From positions 486,964 to 550,963 of the forward strand of contig NZ_NAPS01000003.1 in the NCBI RefSeq assembly GCF_004323185.1: a stretch of DNA of 64,000 nt, read 5' to 3'. Numbering within the stretch: the first letter of the stretch is position 1; each line of letters starts with the position of its first letter. A program made the translations under genes and the position numbers. This stretch comes from Westiellopsis prolifica IICB1. Its GTDB lineage: Bacteria > Cyanobacteriota > Cyanobacteriia > Cyanobacteriales > Nostocaceae. The notes under the pieces were generated by a model. It did no database searches. It was not told the origin of the DNA and saw only the letters and a list, made by a program, of their open reading frames with translations. Below, one piece after another: positions 48,461 to 56,519 of this stretch.

Positions 48461-51400
48461 ATGAATCCACAAAAGCAGAGGCGCAAACGTGGCGTCATCC
48501 TTACCCCAGAAGGATGGCAAAAGTTTCAGAAGGCAAAAATGGATCTGGAGCTTCAAGAGAATTACGGAGATAGATATAAGCTTGAAGAACTAAGCGATCG
48601 CGCTGGATTAAATCCAAGCACTGTAGCAAAAATACTTGCTCGTCAGGAAGGAGTTGACAAACAAACACTGGAAATATTTTTTACTTCTTTTAACTTAATA
48701 CTCAGTAAAGATTGCTATTCCAATGCAGTCGCAAGCAAGTACCAAGACTGGGGAGAAGCAATTGATGTTTCAATGTTTTGTGGGCGTACAGATGAACTGG
48801 TAATATTAGAGGAGTGGCTCCTTAAAGACAACTGTCGGTTAGTAGCTATTTTGGGGATGGGAGGAATAGGTAAAACAACTCTGTCTATCAAACTGGCTAA
48901 ACAGATTCAAGATCGGTTTGAGTATGTTATTTGGCAATCCTTGCGAGATGCTCCACCCATCAATACTATTCTCAGTAAACTAAATCAATTTTTATATCAA
49001 GAACAAGAAACAGAAGCTAACTCATCAAAAACCACATCTGAAAAAATCTCGCGATTAATCACTCGTCTACGAGAACACCGTTGTCTAATCATACTAGATA
49101 ATATAGAGTCAATCCTAGCTAGTGGTAGTCGTTCTGGACAATATCTTAAAGGATATGAAGAGTACGGTCAGTTATTCAAAGAAGTAGGAGAAGTACCTCA
49201 TCAAAGCTGCTTATTAATAACTAGTCGAGAAAAACCTAAAGAAGTAGTTTTACTGCAAGGAGAAACATTACCTGTTCGTTCATTTAGAATAAATGGTTTG
49301 CAATGTATAGATGGACAAGAAATACTGAAAATCAAAGGACTATCTGGTACACCATCTGAACTGTCAACTTTAGTCAATCACTACGCAGGAAATGTCTTGG
49401 CTTTAAAAGTTGTTGCTACTACTATTCAAGATTTATTTGATGGTGATGTTTCTGATTTTTTTAAACAAGAAACTGGTCTTTTTGGTGATATTTATGAGTT
49501 ATTAGATCAGCAATTTGAACGCTTATCAGATTTAGAAAAAAGTGTAATGTACTGGTTAGCTATCAATCGTGACTCAATTACACTATCAGAATTAAAATCG
49601 GATTTCGTCTTAAATGAACTCCATTTAAAACTGTTTGAGGCTTTAGAGTCTCTTGGGCGGCGATCTCTAATTGAGAAAGCTTCGCCTACCCTACTAGAGA
49701 GAAGCACATCACTCTTCACATTACAACCGGTAGTAATGGAGTATGTGACACGGCATTTTAGAGAACAAATTTGCAAAGAAATTATTACTCAAGACATCAA
49801 AATTTTCAGATCACATGCTATTTTAAAGGCGACAGCAAAGGATTACATCAGACATGCTCAAAATCGTTTTATCTTGGAGCCTATCATTGATGGGCTTATT
49901 GCTGTTTTCACAAACAAAATCAATCTTGAAAATCACTTGAAGGAAATTATTGCCAGGTTACAGAAGGAATTTCCCTTACAAGTAGGATATACATCTGGTA
50001 ATATATTAAATTTATTTTGTCATCTGAAAACTAATTTAAATGGTTATGATTTTTCTGATTTAAATATCTGGCAAGCATACCTGCATAGTGTGAATTTACA
50101 TGATGTAAATCTTCAAAATGCCAACTTAACTAAGTGTGTTTTTACTGACACAATTGGTGGTATTCATTCTGTAGTTTTTAGCCCCAATGGAGAGCTTTTA
50201 GCCACAGGTGATACTAATGATGAGGTTCGTTTGTACCAAGTTGCAGATGGAAAGTTAATGCTCATTTGCAAAGGACATACAGATTGGGTTTGGCCAGTCA
50301 CCTTTAACCCTCAAGGTACAGTGATTGCTAGTGGAAGTGTTGACCAAACAATCAAGCTATGGGATGTGAGTACGGGCCAATGTCTCAAAACTTTGTATGG
50401 CCATAACGGTGGGATTTGGTCATTGGCTTTTAATTCAGATAACGGCACACTTGCAAGTGGTAGCGATGACAAAACAGTGAAATTATGGAATCTTAACACA
50501 GGTAAATGTTTAAAAACTTTCCAGGGACACAGTAATCGAGTTACATCAGTGGCCTTCAGTCCTTGTGGTAATATTCTTGCAAGTGGAAGTGATGACCATC
50601 TAATATATTGTTGGGATATTAAAACTGGTAATCGCCTTAATATCTTAGAAGGACATACCCGTCAGGTTTGGTCGATAGCTTTCAGTTCAGATGGTCAAAC
50701 TCTTGTCAGTGGTAGTCATGATCAAACGATCAAAGTATGGGATATCAAAACTACTCGTTGCCTTCGGACTTTACAAGATCATAGTGACTGCGTAAATTCA
50801 GTTACTTTTGTCTCTAATGACCGTATGGTTGCAAGTGGTAGCGATGACAAAACAGTGAAGTTATGGGATGTCAACACTGGCAGGTGTGTTAGTACACTAA
50901 GAGGACATAGCAGTAGAGTCTGGTCAGTTGCTGTTAATCTAAACTCTGGCGTAATAGCCAGTGGCAGCGATGACCAAACAGTAAAATTATGGGATATCAA
51001 TACAAATCAGTGTTTCAAAAGCTTACACGGTTATTGTAATGGCATTTGGTCTGTTGCTTTTAGTCCTCAAGGTGATATCGTTGCAAGTGGCAGTGGAGAC
51101 CAAACAGTGAAATTGTGGGACACTGATACTGGTCGATGTCTTGAAACTTGGCATGGACATAGTAATCGGGTCACATCAGTTGCTTTTAGTCCAAATGGTC
51201 GTATGCTTGCAAGTGCTAGTGAAGATCAAACGGTCAAGTTATGGGATACTAAAACAGGTGAATGCATCAAAACTTGTTCTGGTCATAGCAATCGGGTTGT
51301 TTCAGTAGCCTTCAATCCTGAAGGTAGGTTGCTGGCAAGCAGCAGTGATGACCAAACAGTAAAATTGTGGAATGTAGACACTGGTCGATACGTTCAAAGT

Positions 51401-52054
51401 TTGGAAGGACATACTAATCGAGTTTGGTCAGTTGCCTTTAGTCCTCAAGGTAAAATTTTGGCTAGTGGTTGTCTTGACCAAATAGTAAGATTGTGGGATA
51501 TTAGCACCGGTCGATGTATTGCAACTTTATCGGGTCATATCGGTGGAGTTTGGTCAGTTGCTTTTAGTCCTGATGGTTCTATCCTTGCAAGCGGTAGCAG
51601 CGATCAAACGATCAAACTTTGGGATGTTAACACCAGTCAATGTATAGCAACCTTGCAGGGACATCGCAACTGTGTATATTCACTAGTTTTTGTAAATGAT
51701 CTTACGCTCGTAAGTGGTAGTGGGGATCAAACGGTACGCTGTTGGGATATCAAAACCAATAACTGTGTAGAAACATTGTTAGGACATACCAAATTAGTTT
51801 GGTCAGTTGCCTACAATAATCAACAAAAAATATTAGTTAGTGCAAGTGAAGATGAAACAATAAAACTTTGGGATATCTTAAGTTCAAAATGCCTAAAAAC
51901 ATTGAGAAGCAAAAGACCTTATGAAGGCACAAATATTATAGGTACAACTGGTATAACCGAGGATCAAAAGACTACATTGAAAGCTTTAGGAGCACTTGAT
52001 TCCAAGCTTTTAATGTCTATAAAAGATGTCTCTACTGAAATCTTGATGGACTAA
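48461..52054 (+). CDS. NB-ARC (STAND) ATPase with 14 WD40 repeats
   Basis: About 1197 residues from the ATG at 48461 (an upstream in-frame TTG is less likely). Order: a helical HTH-like N-terminal domain (about 10-75, LTPEGWQKFQKAK...LSDRAGLNPSTVAKIL); an NB-ARC ATPase with Walker A GMGGIGKTT near 132-140, Walker B LIILDNIE and LLITSREKP; a short pentapeptide-like stretch (LHDVNLQNANL); then fourteen WD40 repeats (from about nt 50150 to 51900), i.e. two seven-bladed propellers. Such proteins are common in filamentous cyanobacteria and act as ATP-dependent switches. It is the only + strand gene within the PKS block, so it may have been inserted there. Confidence 0.93.
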   Translation: MNPQKQRRKRGVILTPEGWQKFQKAKMDLELQENYGDRYKLEELSDRAGLNPSTVAKILARQEGVDKQTLEIFFTSFNLILSKDCYSNAVASKYQDWGEAIDVSMFCGRTDELVILEEWLLKDNCRLVAILGMGGIGKTTLSIKLAKQIQDRFEYVIWQSLRDAPPINTILSKLNQFLYQEQETEANSSKTTSEKISRLITRLREHRCLIILDNIESILASGSRSGQYLKGYEEYGQLFKEVGEVPHQSCLLITSREKPKEVVLLQGETLPVRSFRINGLQCIDGQEILKIKGLSGTPSELSTLVNHYAGNVLALKVVATTIQDLFDGDVSDFFKQETGLFGDIYELLDQQFERLSDLEKSVMYWLAINRDSITLSELKSDFVLNELHLKLFEALESLGRRSLIEKASPTLLERSTSLFTLQPVVMEYVTRHFREQICKEIITQDIKIFRSHAILKATAKDYIRHAQNRFILEPIIDGLIAVFTNKINLENHLKEIIARLQKEFPLQVGYTSGNILNLFCHLKTNLNGYDFSDLNIWQAYLHSVNLHDVNLQNANLTKCVFTDTIGGIHSVVFSPNGELLATGDTNDEVRLYQVADGKLMLICKGHTDWVWPVTFNPQGTVIASGSVDQTIKLWDVSTGQCLKTLYGHNGGIWSLAFNSDNGTLASGSDDKTVKLWNLNTGKCLKTFQGHSNRVTSVAFSPCGNILASGSDDHLIYCWDIKTGNRLNILEGHTRQVWSIAFSSDGQTLVSGSHDQTIKVWDIKTTRCLRTLQDHSDCVNSVTFVSNDRMVASGSDDKTVKLWDVNTGRCVSTLRGHSSRVWSVAVNLNSGVIASGSDDQTVKLWDINTNQCFKSLHGYCNGIWSVAFSPQGDIVASGSGDQTVKLWDTDTGRCLETWHGHSNRVTSVAFSPNGRMLASASEDQTVKLWDTKTGECIKTCSGHSNRVVSVAFNPEGRLLASSSDDQTVKLWNVDTGRYVQSLEGHTNRVWSVAFSPQGKILASGCLDQIVRLWDISTGRCIATLSGHIGGVWSVAFSPDGSILASGSSDQTIKLWDVNTSQCIATLQGHRNCVYSLVFVNDLTLVSGSGDQTVRCWDIKTNNCVETLLGHTKLVWSVAYNNQQKILVSASEDETIKLWDILSSKCLKTLRSKRPYEGTNIIGTTGITEDQKTTLKALGALDSKLLMSIKDVSTEILMD
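50150..51905 (+). repeat. Tandem WD40-coding repeats (about 126-bp unit, 14 copies)
   Basis: Fourteen units with the consensus VxSVAFSPxGxxLASGSxDQTVKLWDxxTGxCxxTLxGH. Phrases such as SGSDDKTVKLW and SNRVTSVAFSP recur exactly in several units, so the array probably grew by recent duplication. Confidence 0.93.
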
Positions 52055-52133
52055 AAATAGATTCAATCAGAAGTTCCTACAACTGTCTCAAAATCAATAA
52101 TAGGGCTAATAGTTAAGATTATGTCACAGTCCC

Positions 52134-53366
52134 TTAAGCAAAAAGCACAGAAGAGACACGCAGTCGCCAACATTCAGTTGCGATCGCCCAGTCTTCTTGG
52201 GTATGGATTGTCAATACTCGCACTGCTGAGTCAGGAGTAGCAATATCTTGATCAAGGATAAAATTTATATTTTTTTTGGGATCAAGTTTCAGCCCCAAAA
52301 ACTTAAACGGTTCACACGCAGCTTGGCGAATAAGAGGAGAATTTTCACCTACACCTGCGGTGAACACCAAAGCATCTAACCCATCCAAACTAGCAAGCAT
52401 CGCACCTATATAAGAGCGCAAGCGATGGATATATATATCCCATGCGAGTTGAGCGCGGGAGTTACCTTGAATCATTGCTTCCATCACCAAGCGCAAATCG
52501 TTAGATATACCAGAAATTCCCTTTAAACCAGAAACTTGATTGAGAATGTATTCTAGCTGCTCTGGAGAATAATTATGTTGTCGCAATAGGTAAATTGCAA
52601 TACCGGGATCAATAGAGCCAGAACGACTCCCCATCATCAACCCATCTAGAGGTGTAAAACCCATTGTCGTGTCAACACTACGACCATTTTTAATTGCTGT
52701 TAAGGAGCAACCATTGCCAAGATGACAGATAATCAAACGCAGTGATTCTAAATCTCGATCAAGGATATGAGCAGCACGTTGAGCGCAGTATTTGTGACTG
52801 GTACCATGAAATCCGTAACGACGAATTCCTTGCTCTACCCACTCGTAAGGGCCGGGATAAATAGCAGCAGCGTCAGGTATCTGAGCATGGAATGCAGTAT
52901 CAAAAACTGCCACTTGCATAACTTTCCCTAACGCCTGTTCAATCATTTGTATTCCCTGCAAGTTTGCTGGATTGTGAACAGGAGCAAGGGTAGAAAGACG
53001 AGCGATCGCCTCTTTTACATCGTCAGTAATAATAACGCTATCTTGGTAATGTTGGCCACCATGTACTACGCGATGTCCGACAACATCAATTTCTGATAAA
53101 TGCTTAATTACCTGAGTGCTACCTTGAGTCAGGGTATCAAGTACATAAGCCATCACAACAGCTTGGCTTTCGGCTTCAATTTTTTCTTGCAGCACTTCAC
53201 CCGTAGCTGTTTTTATATCGATTTTGGCGACACCCTGAAGATAAGTCCAATCCACTTTTGCTTCCCAAAGAGGTAGAGGTACTTGGTTGGGAAGAACTTC
53301 ACCTGCTATCTCATAGAGACAACTTTTTTGGCTGCTTGATCCAGCATTTAGTACTAGTATCTTCAT
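52134..53366 (-). CDS. ackA: Acetate kinase
   Basis: 410 residues. Interconverts acetyl phosphate + ADP and acetate + ATP. Motifs: LVLNAGSSSQKSCLYEI (phosphate 1), GHRVVHGGQHY, FDTAFHAQIPD, YGFHGTSHKY, HLGNGCSLTAIKNGRSVDTTMGFTPLDGLMMGSRSGSIDPG, and VFTAGVGENSPLIR. The product of phosphoketolase is its substrate. In many cyanobacteria the two genes are adjacent; here they border the PKS locus on opposite sides on the same strand. Confidence 0.97.
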   Translation of the reverse strand: MKILVLNAGSSSQKSCLYEIAGEVLPNQVPLPLWEAKVDWTYLQGVAKIDIKTATGEVLQEKIEAESQAVVMAYVLDTLTQGSTQVIKHLSEIDVVGHRVVHGGQHYQDSVIITDDVKEAIARLSTLAPVHNPANLQGIQMIEQALGKVMQVAVFDTAFHAQIPDAAAIYPGPYEWVEQGIRRYGFHGTSHKYCAQRAAHILDRDLESLRLIICHLGNGCSLTAIKNGRSVDTTMGFTPLDGLMMGSRSGSIDPGIAIYLLRQHNYSPEQLEYILNQVSGLKGISGISNDLRLVMEAMIQGNSRAQLAWDIYIHRLRSYIGAMLASLDGLDALVFTAGVGENSPLIRQAACEPFKFLGLKLDPKKNINFILDQDIATPDSAVRVLTIHTQEDWAIATECWRLRVSSVLFA

Positions 53367-53445
53367 TGTTTTAAAAAAGATTTCGGGGCGCTTATCGCCC
53401 GATCAATGACACAAGTGTTAAATCGATGGATAGGAAACAAAGTTC

Positions 53446-53535
53446 GTAGTAAGGACTATACGCGCTGCGGGAACCCAGGGTAGTCTTGATTTTTTAAGCA
53501 CTAAAGTACTTACTACAAACTCTTAATTTAAACTT
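53446..53535 (+). repeat. Dispersed repeat of the ACTACAAAC family, upstream of ackA
   Basis: CGTAGTAAGGACTA, then CCCAGGGTAGTCTTGATT, then ACTAAAGTACTTACTACAAAC and TTAATTTAAACTT. Same orientation and layout as 27027-27118, located at a similar distance upstream of a - strand gene. Confidence 0.65.
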
Positions 53536-53544
53536 GACAAACTA

Positions 53545-53784
53545 TTAGTTTTCATTTATGGCGCTGATATTAGCTTGATTTGATTTGCCTTTAATCAATT
53601 TCTTCAGCAGGGTTTGTTTCCACATAACGATACCCGTTAATGAGAGAACTGGAATAATTACGAACTGCATCAGTGCGGTAAATGCAGAATTACTGTTCCA
53701 AGGTGAATAAATATATGTACCAATAAAGCCTGCACCAACAATATGAATCCAGCGCATGGTAACTCGGAGAGTTTTGTTAGACAT
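53545..53784 (-). CDS. Small membrane protein, unknown
   Basis: 79 residues with two membrane segments (WIHIVGAGFIGTYIYSPW, about 12-29, and LMQFVIIPVLSLTGIVMW, about 38-55) and a basic C-terminal tail (KQTLLKKLIKGK). Inner-membrane location expected. The pattern resembles small conserved cyanobacterial membrane proteins of unknown function. It lies 64 bases after another small membrane protein gene on the same strand, so the two may work together. Confidence 0.65.
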   Translation of the reverse strand: MSNKTLRVTMRWIHIVGAGFIGTYIYSPWNSNSAFTALMQFVIIPVLSLTGIVMWKQTLLKKLIKGKSNQANISAINEN

Positions 53785-53848
53785 AATTACATCCTTTGAT
53801 TGGTTAATGGAAATTACAATCTGAATAAGTGAGTCGGCTGAATATTTT

Positions 53849-54322
53849 CTATTTGGAAGTCCCTAAGCGAGCATCTCGAATTAATTCAAATAATGTGAGG
53901 ATAAATGCAACCGAAAGTAGAAGTGATAAAACCACAGCATAAATTCCCATCGCAGGTGAAGCAATCCCAAGTAGATTAGGTTTACCGAGAGAATGCGATA
54001 CATTGCTAATTCCGTACGCCCATGTAGAATACTGATCGACAGGGGTTTCTATAAAAATATGTCCCATTTGAGTGGCAATATAAGCAAATGTTATTGCTAC
54101 TACTCGATACCAGGGATATGAACGTGTGAGAAAAACGCTAAGAAAAAGTGGATAAACTAACAAGCTGAAGGTAAACGGGGTGACATCTGATATAAATGGC
54201 CAACCACTACGGTCAGCACGGAGAATATGGTCTATGTGATGCAGAATACCAAGGGAAAGCGTTACTGCTAATAATACTTCGCTACGCCATAGTCTCAGGT
54301 TTTGATACCTTTTAACTTCCAT
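53849..54322 (-). CDS. Membrane protein with four to five hydrophobic segments, unknown
   Basis: 157 residues. Segments near 15-27 (VLLAVTLSLGILHHIDHIL), 43-62 (PFTFSLLVYPLFLSVFLT), 72-90 (VVAITFAYIATQMGHIF) and 122-145 (AVVLSLLLSVAFILTLFEL). A histidine-rich HHIDHILR motif near the first segment recalls a small bacterial membrane family of unknown role; metal or haem binding is possible. It lies 80 bases after accA in the same direction. Confidence 0.65.
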   Translation of the reverse strand: MEVKRYQNLRLWRSEVLLAVTLSLGILHHIDHILRADRSGWPFISDVTPFTFSLLVYPLFLSVFLTRSYPWYRVVAITFAYIATQMGHIFIETPVDQYSTWAYGISNVSHSLGKPNLLGIASPAMGIYAVVLSLLLSVAFILTLFELIRDARLGTSK

Positions 54323-54402
54323 ATAAATATCATCCTGTTCCTAAGTATCTTCGTCATTTTGAATTCAGTTGAGTGAAACTTGTTTGTACAAAACTATAAA
54401 AC

Positions 54403-55383
54403 TTAGGTAGAAGATTCCAAAAAGACACCAAGACGACGAAACTTTTGATATCGCAGTTCGCGACGTTGTTGTCCTGTCAGAAGACTGAGTTCCTCTAAGT
54501 TATGCACCAGTGCTTGCTTGAGAGTTTTAGCTGTCTCAAGCGGATTTAAATGTGCTCCACCCAAAGGTTCTGGTAATATCTGGTCTATGATGCCTAAACT
54601 TTTAAGATCCGCAGCCATCATTTTGAGAGCAGCAGCAGCTTGAGGAGCTTTACTAGCATCTTTCCATAAGATAGCTGCACAAGCTTCTGGTGGAGCAACA
54701 CTGTAGACAGCATATTCAAACATTAATACACGTTCACCGACGCCAATACCTAAAGCACCACCGGAACCTCCTTCACCAATAACTGTACAAATGATGGGAA
54801 CTTCTAATCGAAACATCTCTCGTAAATTGTAGGCGATCGCCTCTCCTTGACCATGATGTTCTGCCTCTACTCCAGCCCAAGCAGCTGGTGTATCGATAAA
54901 AGTTAATATTGGCAGACCAAAACGGTTAGCATGTTCCATTAATCGGACTGCTTTGCGGTAGCCGCTAGGATGAGCCATACCAAAATTTCGCAGAATGTTG
55001 TCTTTGGTATCGCGGCCTTTTTGATGACCAAGCATTACTACTGGTCGTCCATCCAGTCTTCCTATCCCACCAATTATAGCTGGATCATCAAAACCACCGC
55101 GATCGCCATGTAATTCTACCCAGACATCACTGATCGCTTGAATGTAATCAAGTGTATTGGGACGACGGGGATGACGTGCAAGTTGTAGCCGTTGAGCCGC
55201 AGAAAGATTATTGAAAGTTTCCTCATACAATTGCAGAGTGCGAGACTCCAATTGCAAGATTTGTGCGGAAACATCTACTCCATTTTCTGCTGCTAATTCA
55301 CGAATTTGATTAATTCGCGACTTTAGCTCGAACAAGGGCTTTTCAAAATCTAATAGTAATGGTCTATGATTAGTTGTTACCAT
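54403..55383 (-). CDS. accA: Acetyl-CoA carboxylase carboxyltransferase alpha subunit
   Basis: 326 residues. Partner of AccD in making malonyl-CoA. Motifs: [21 protein letters not shown] at the N-terminus, [23 protein letters not shown]-like [81 protein letters not shown] and [13 protein letters not shown]. Full length. With accD it forms the whole carboxyltransferase; the biotin carboxylase and BCCP genes are not in the window. Confidence 0.97.
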   Translation of the reverse strand: MVTTNHRPLLLDFEKPLFELKSRINQIRELAAENGVDVSAQILQLESRTLQLYEETFNNLSAAQRLQLARHPRRPNTLDYIQAISDVWVELHGDRGGFDDPAIIGGIGRLDGRPVVMLGHQKGRDTKDNILRNFGMAHPSGYRKAVRLMEHANRFGLPILTFIDTPAAWAGVEAEHHGQGEAIAYNLREMFRLEVPIICTVIGEGGSGGALGIGVGERVLMFEYAVYSVAPPEACAAILWKDASKAPQAAAALKMMAADLKSLGIIDQILPEPLGGAHLNPLETAKTLKQALVHNLEELSLLTGQQRRELRYQKFRRLGVFLESST

Positions 55384-55732
55384 TTCAACAAATATAACTT
55401 TAGGGTAGTTAAAAACTCTAATTCAGCTAAAAGTATTTCATTTACAAAAGCGATTACACTATCAAAACTAACGCTTTTGCAATGTAATTTCAATATATAA
55501 AATTTCGATAACATAGGATATTTCTTAGATGAATATAAGGTTAAAGCATGGAATATAGAGTATAAGACTGCACAATTCATAAAATGTGTTGCTCTGAATC
55601 GTTGAGTTAGCCATTGTTGTTCAGCTTTTTCCAACATCTGAGGAAAAATCTTTCAGCCGGACTTCGTCCGTCTACGTATCGAAGCGCAGGGTAATCCAAA
55701 ATCTAAAATGGTATCACCCGTATAGTATGCAA
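55384..55732. other. Intergenic region upstream of accA
   Basis: About 350 bases. A reading frame exists on the - strand (55377-55637) but looks random. Contains a CCGGACTTCGTCCG hairpin near 55659 and a copy of the AATCCAAAATCTAAAATGGTAT motif (split here as AATCCAAAATCTAAAAT plus GGTAT) near 55692. The accA promoter is expected here. Confidence 0.5.
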
Positions 55733-56410
55733 TTATAAAGGACTTGACACTTGTAGTAGCTTGTTACCACCCTTTTGAAACTCATAGGCAACTTCTTTAA
55801 TTTGGACTGTGTATCCTTGCTCCTTTAACTCGTGGATTACAGGTTGCACAAGTGAAGATAGTTTTCCAGAGGTACTTAATAGTGGAAAAATTCGTGTCTG
55901 TTTAGCTACTCTACACATTTCTATAATCGAAGCTAAATGGAACTCTTGAGAAAGACAGTGAGAATAAGTGAACAATAAGTGAGAGCATAAAGCTAAATCA
56001 AATTGTCTATTAGCAAATGGTAAACTAGGCAATACGCTAGTAATGTAACGATTTTCTTGTAATCCTAATGTAAAATCTTCAATAAATGTTTGCATTGCTA
56101 CCATTCTAAGTTTTTGAAGCTGGTATGGAGACTGGATTTTCTGCCACACAAAACTATCTGAGTTTGTTTGTAGTGCATTCATAATTGCCTGATTAGCTTC
56201 TTGAATGCGATCAGCAATTTCATTTGCAGTTAAATTGTAGATAGTATCGCAGGAAATAACATTAAACCCTTGCTTTGTCATTTCAGCATTAAAGCTTGCA
56301 GGTCCACCAGCACAGTCAAGGATCTTCACTTTTAAATCTGCTGCAACTAGATCAAACATTTGGATATATTCTGTGGTAGAACGCCCCCACACAGCAATGT
56401 CTTTTAGCAT
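55733..56410 (-). CDS. Cyanobacterial SAM-dependent methyltransferase-like protein
   Basis: About 225 residues from the ATG at 56410; the frame extends further upstream but the family-like start is MLKDIAVWGRSTTEYIQMF. The class I SAM-binding motif I is LKVKILDCAGGPASFNAEMTKQG (Asp-Cys-Ala-Gly-Gly), followed by VISCDTIY and a post-motif NRQFDLALCSHLLFTYS. The middle is helical. The acceptor is unknown. It lies between accA and the ThDP enzyme on the same strand and might act on the product of either locus, or serve as an unrelated housekeeping methyltransferase. Confidence 0.7.
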   Translation of the reverse strand: MLKDIAVWGRSTTEYIQMFDLVAADLKVKILDCAGGPASFNAEMTKQGFNVISCDTIYNLTANEIADRIQEANQAIMNALQTNSDSFVWQKIQSPYQLQKLRMVAMQTFIEDFTLGLQENRYITSVLPSLPFANRQFDLALCSHLLFTYSHCLSQEFHLASIIEMCRVAKQTRIFPLLSTSGKLSSLVQPVIHELKEQGYTVQIKEVAYEFQKGGNKLLQVSSPL

Positions 56411-56519
56411 AAGTAAATCAGTACAAATAATGTAATAATTCAGTTGTACGCAGGGTACTTGGAAGACTGATAGCAAGCGATCGCAATCCTACTGAGGAAT
56501 ATATAGTGGCAATCTCCTA

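Noticed and set aside
55377-55637. 86-codon - strand frame overlapping the accA start
   Set aside because: Overlaps accA, no RBS, random-looking residues.
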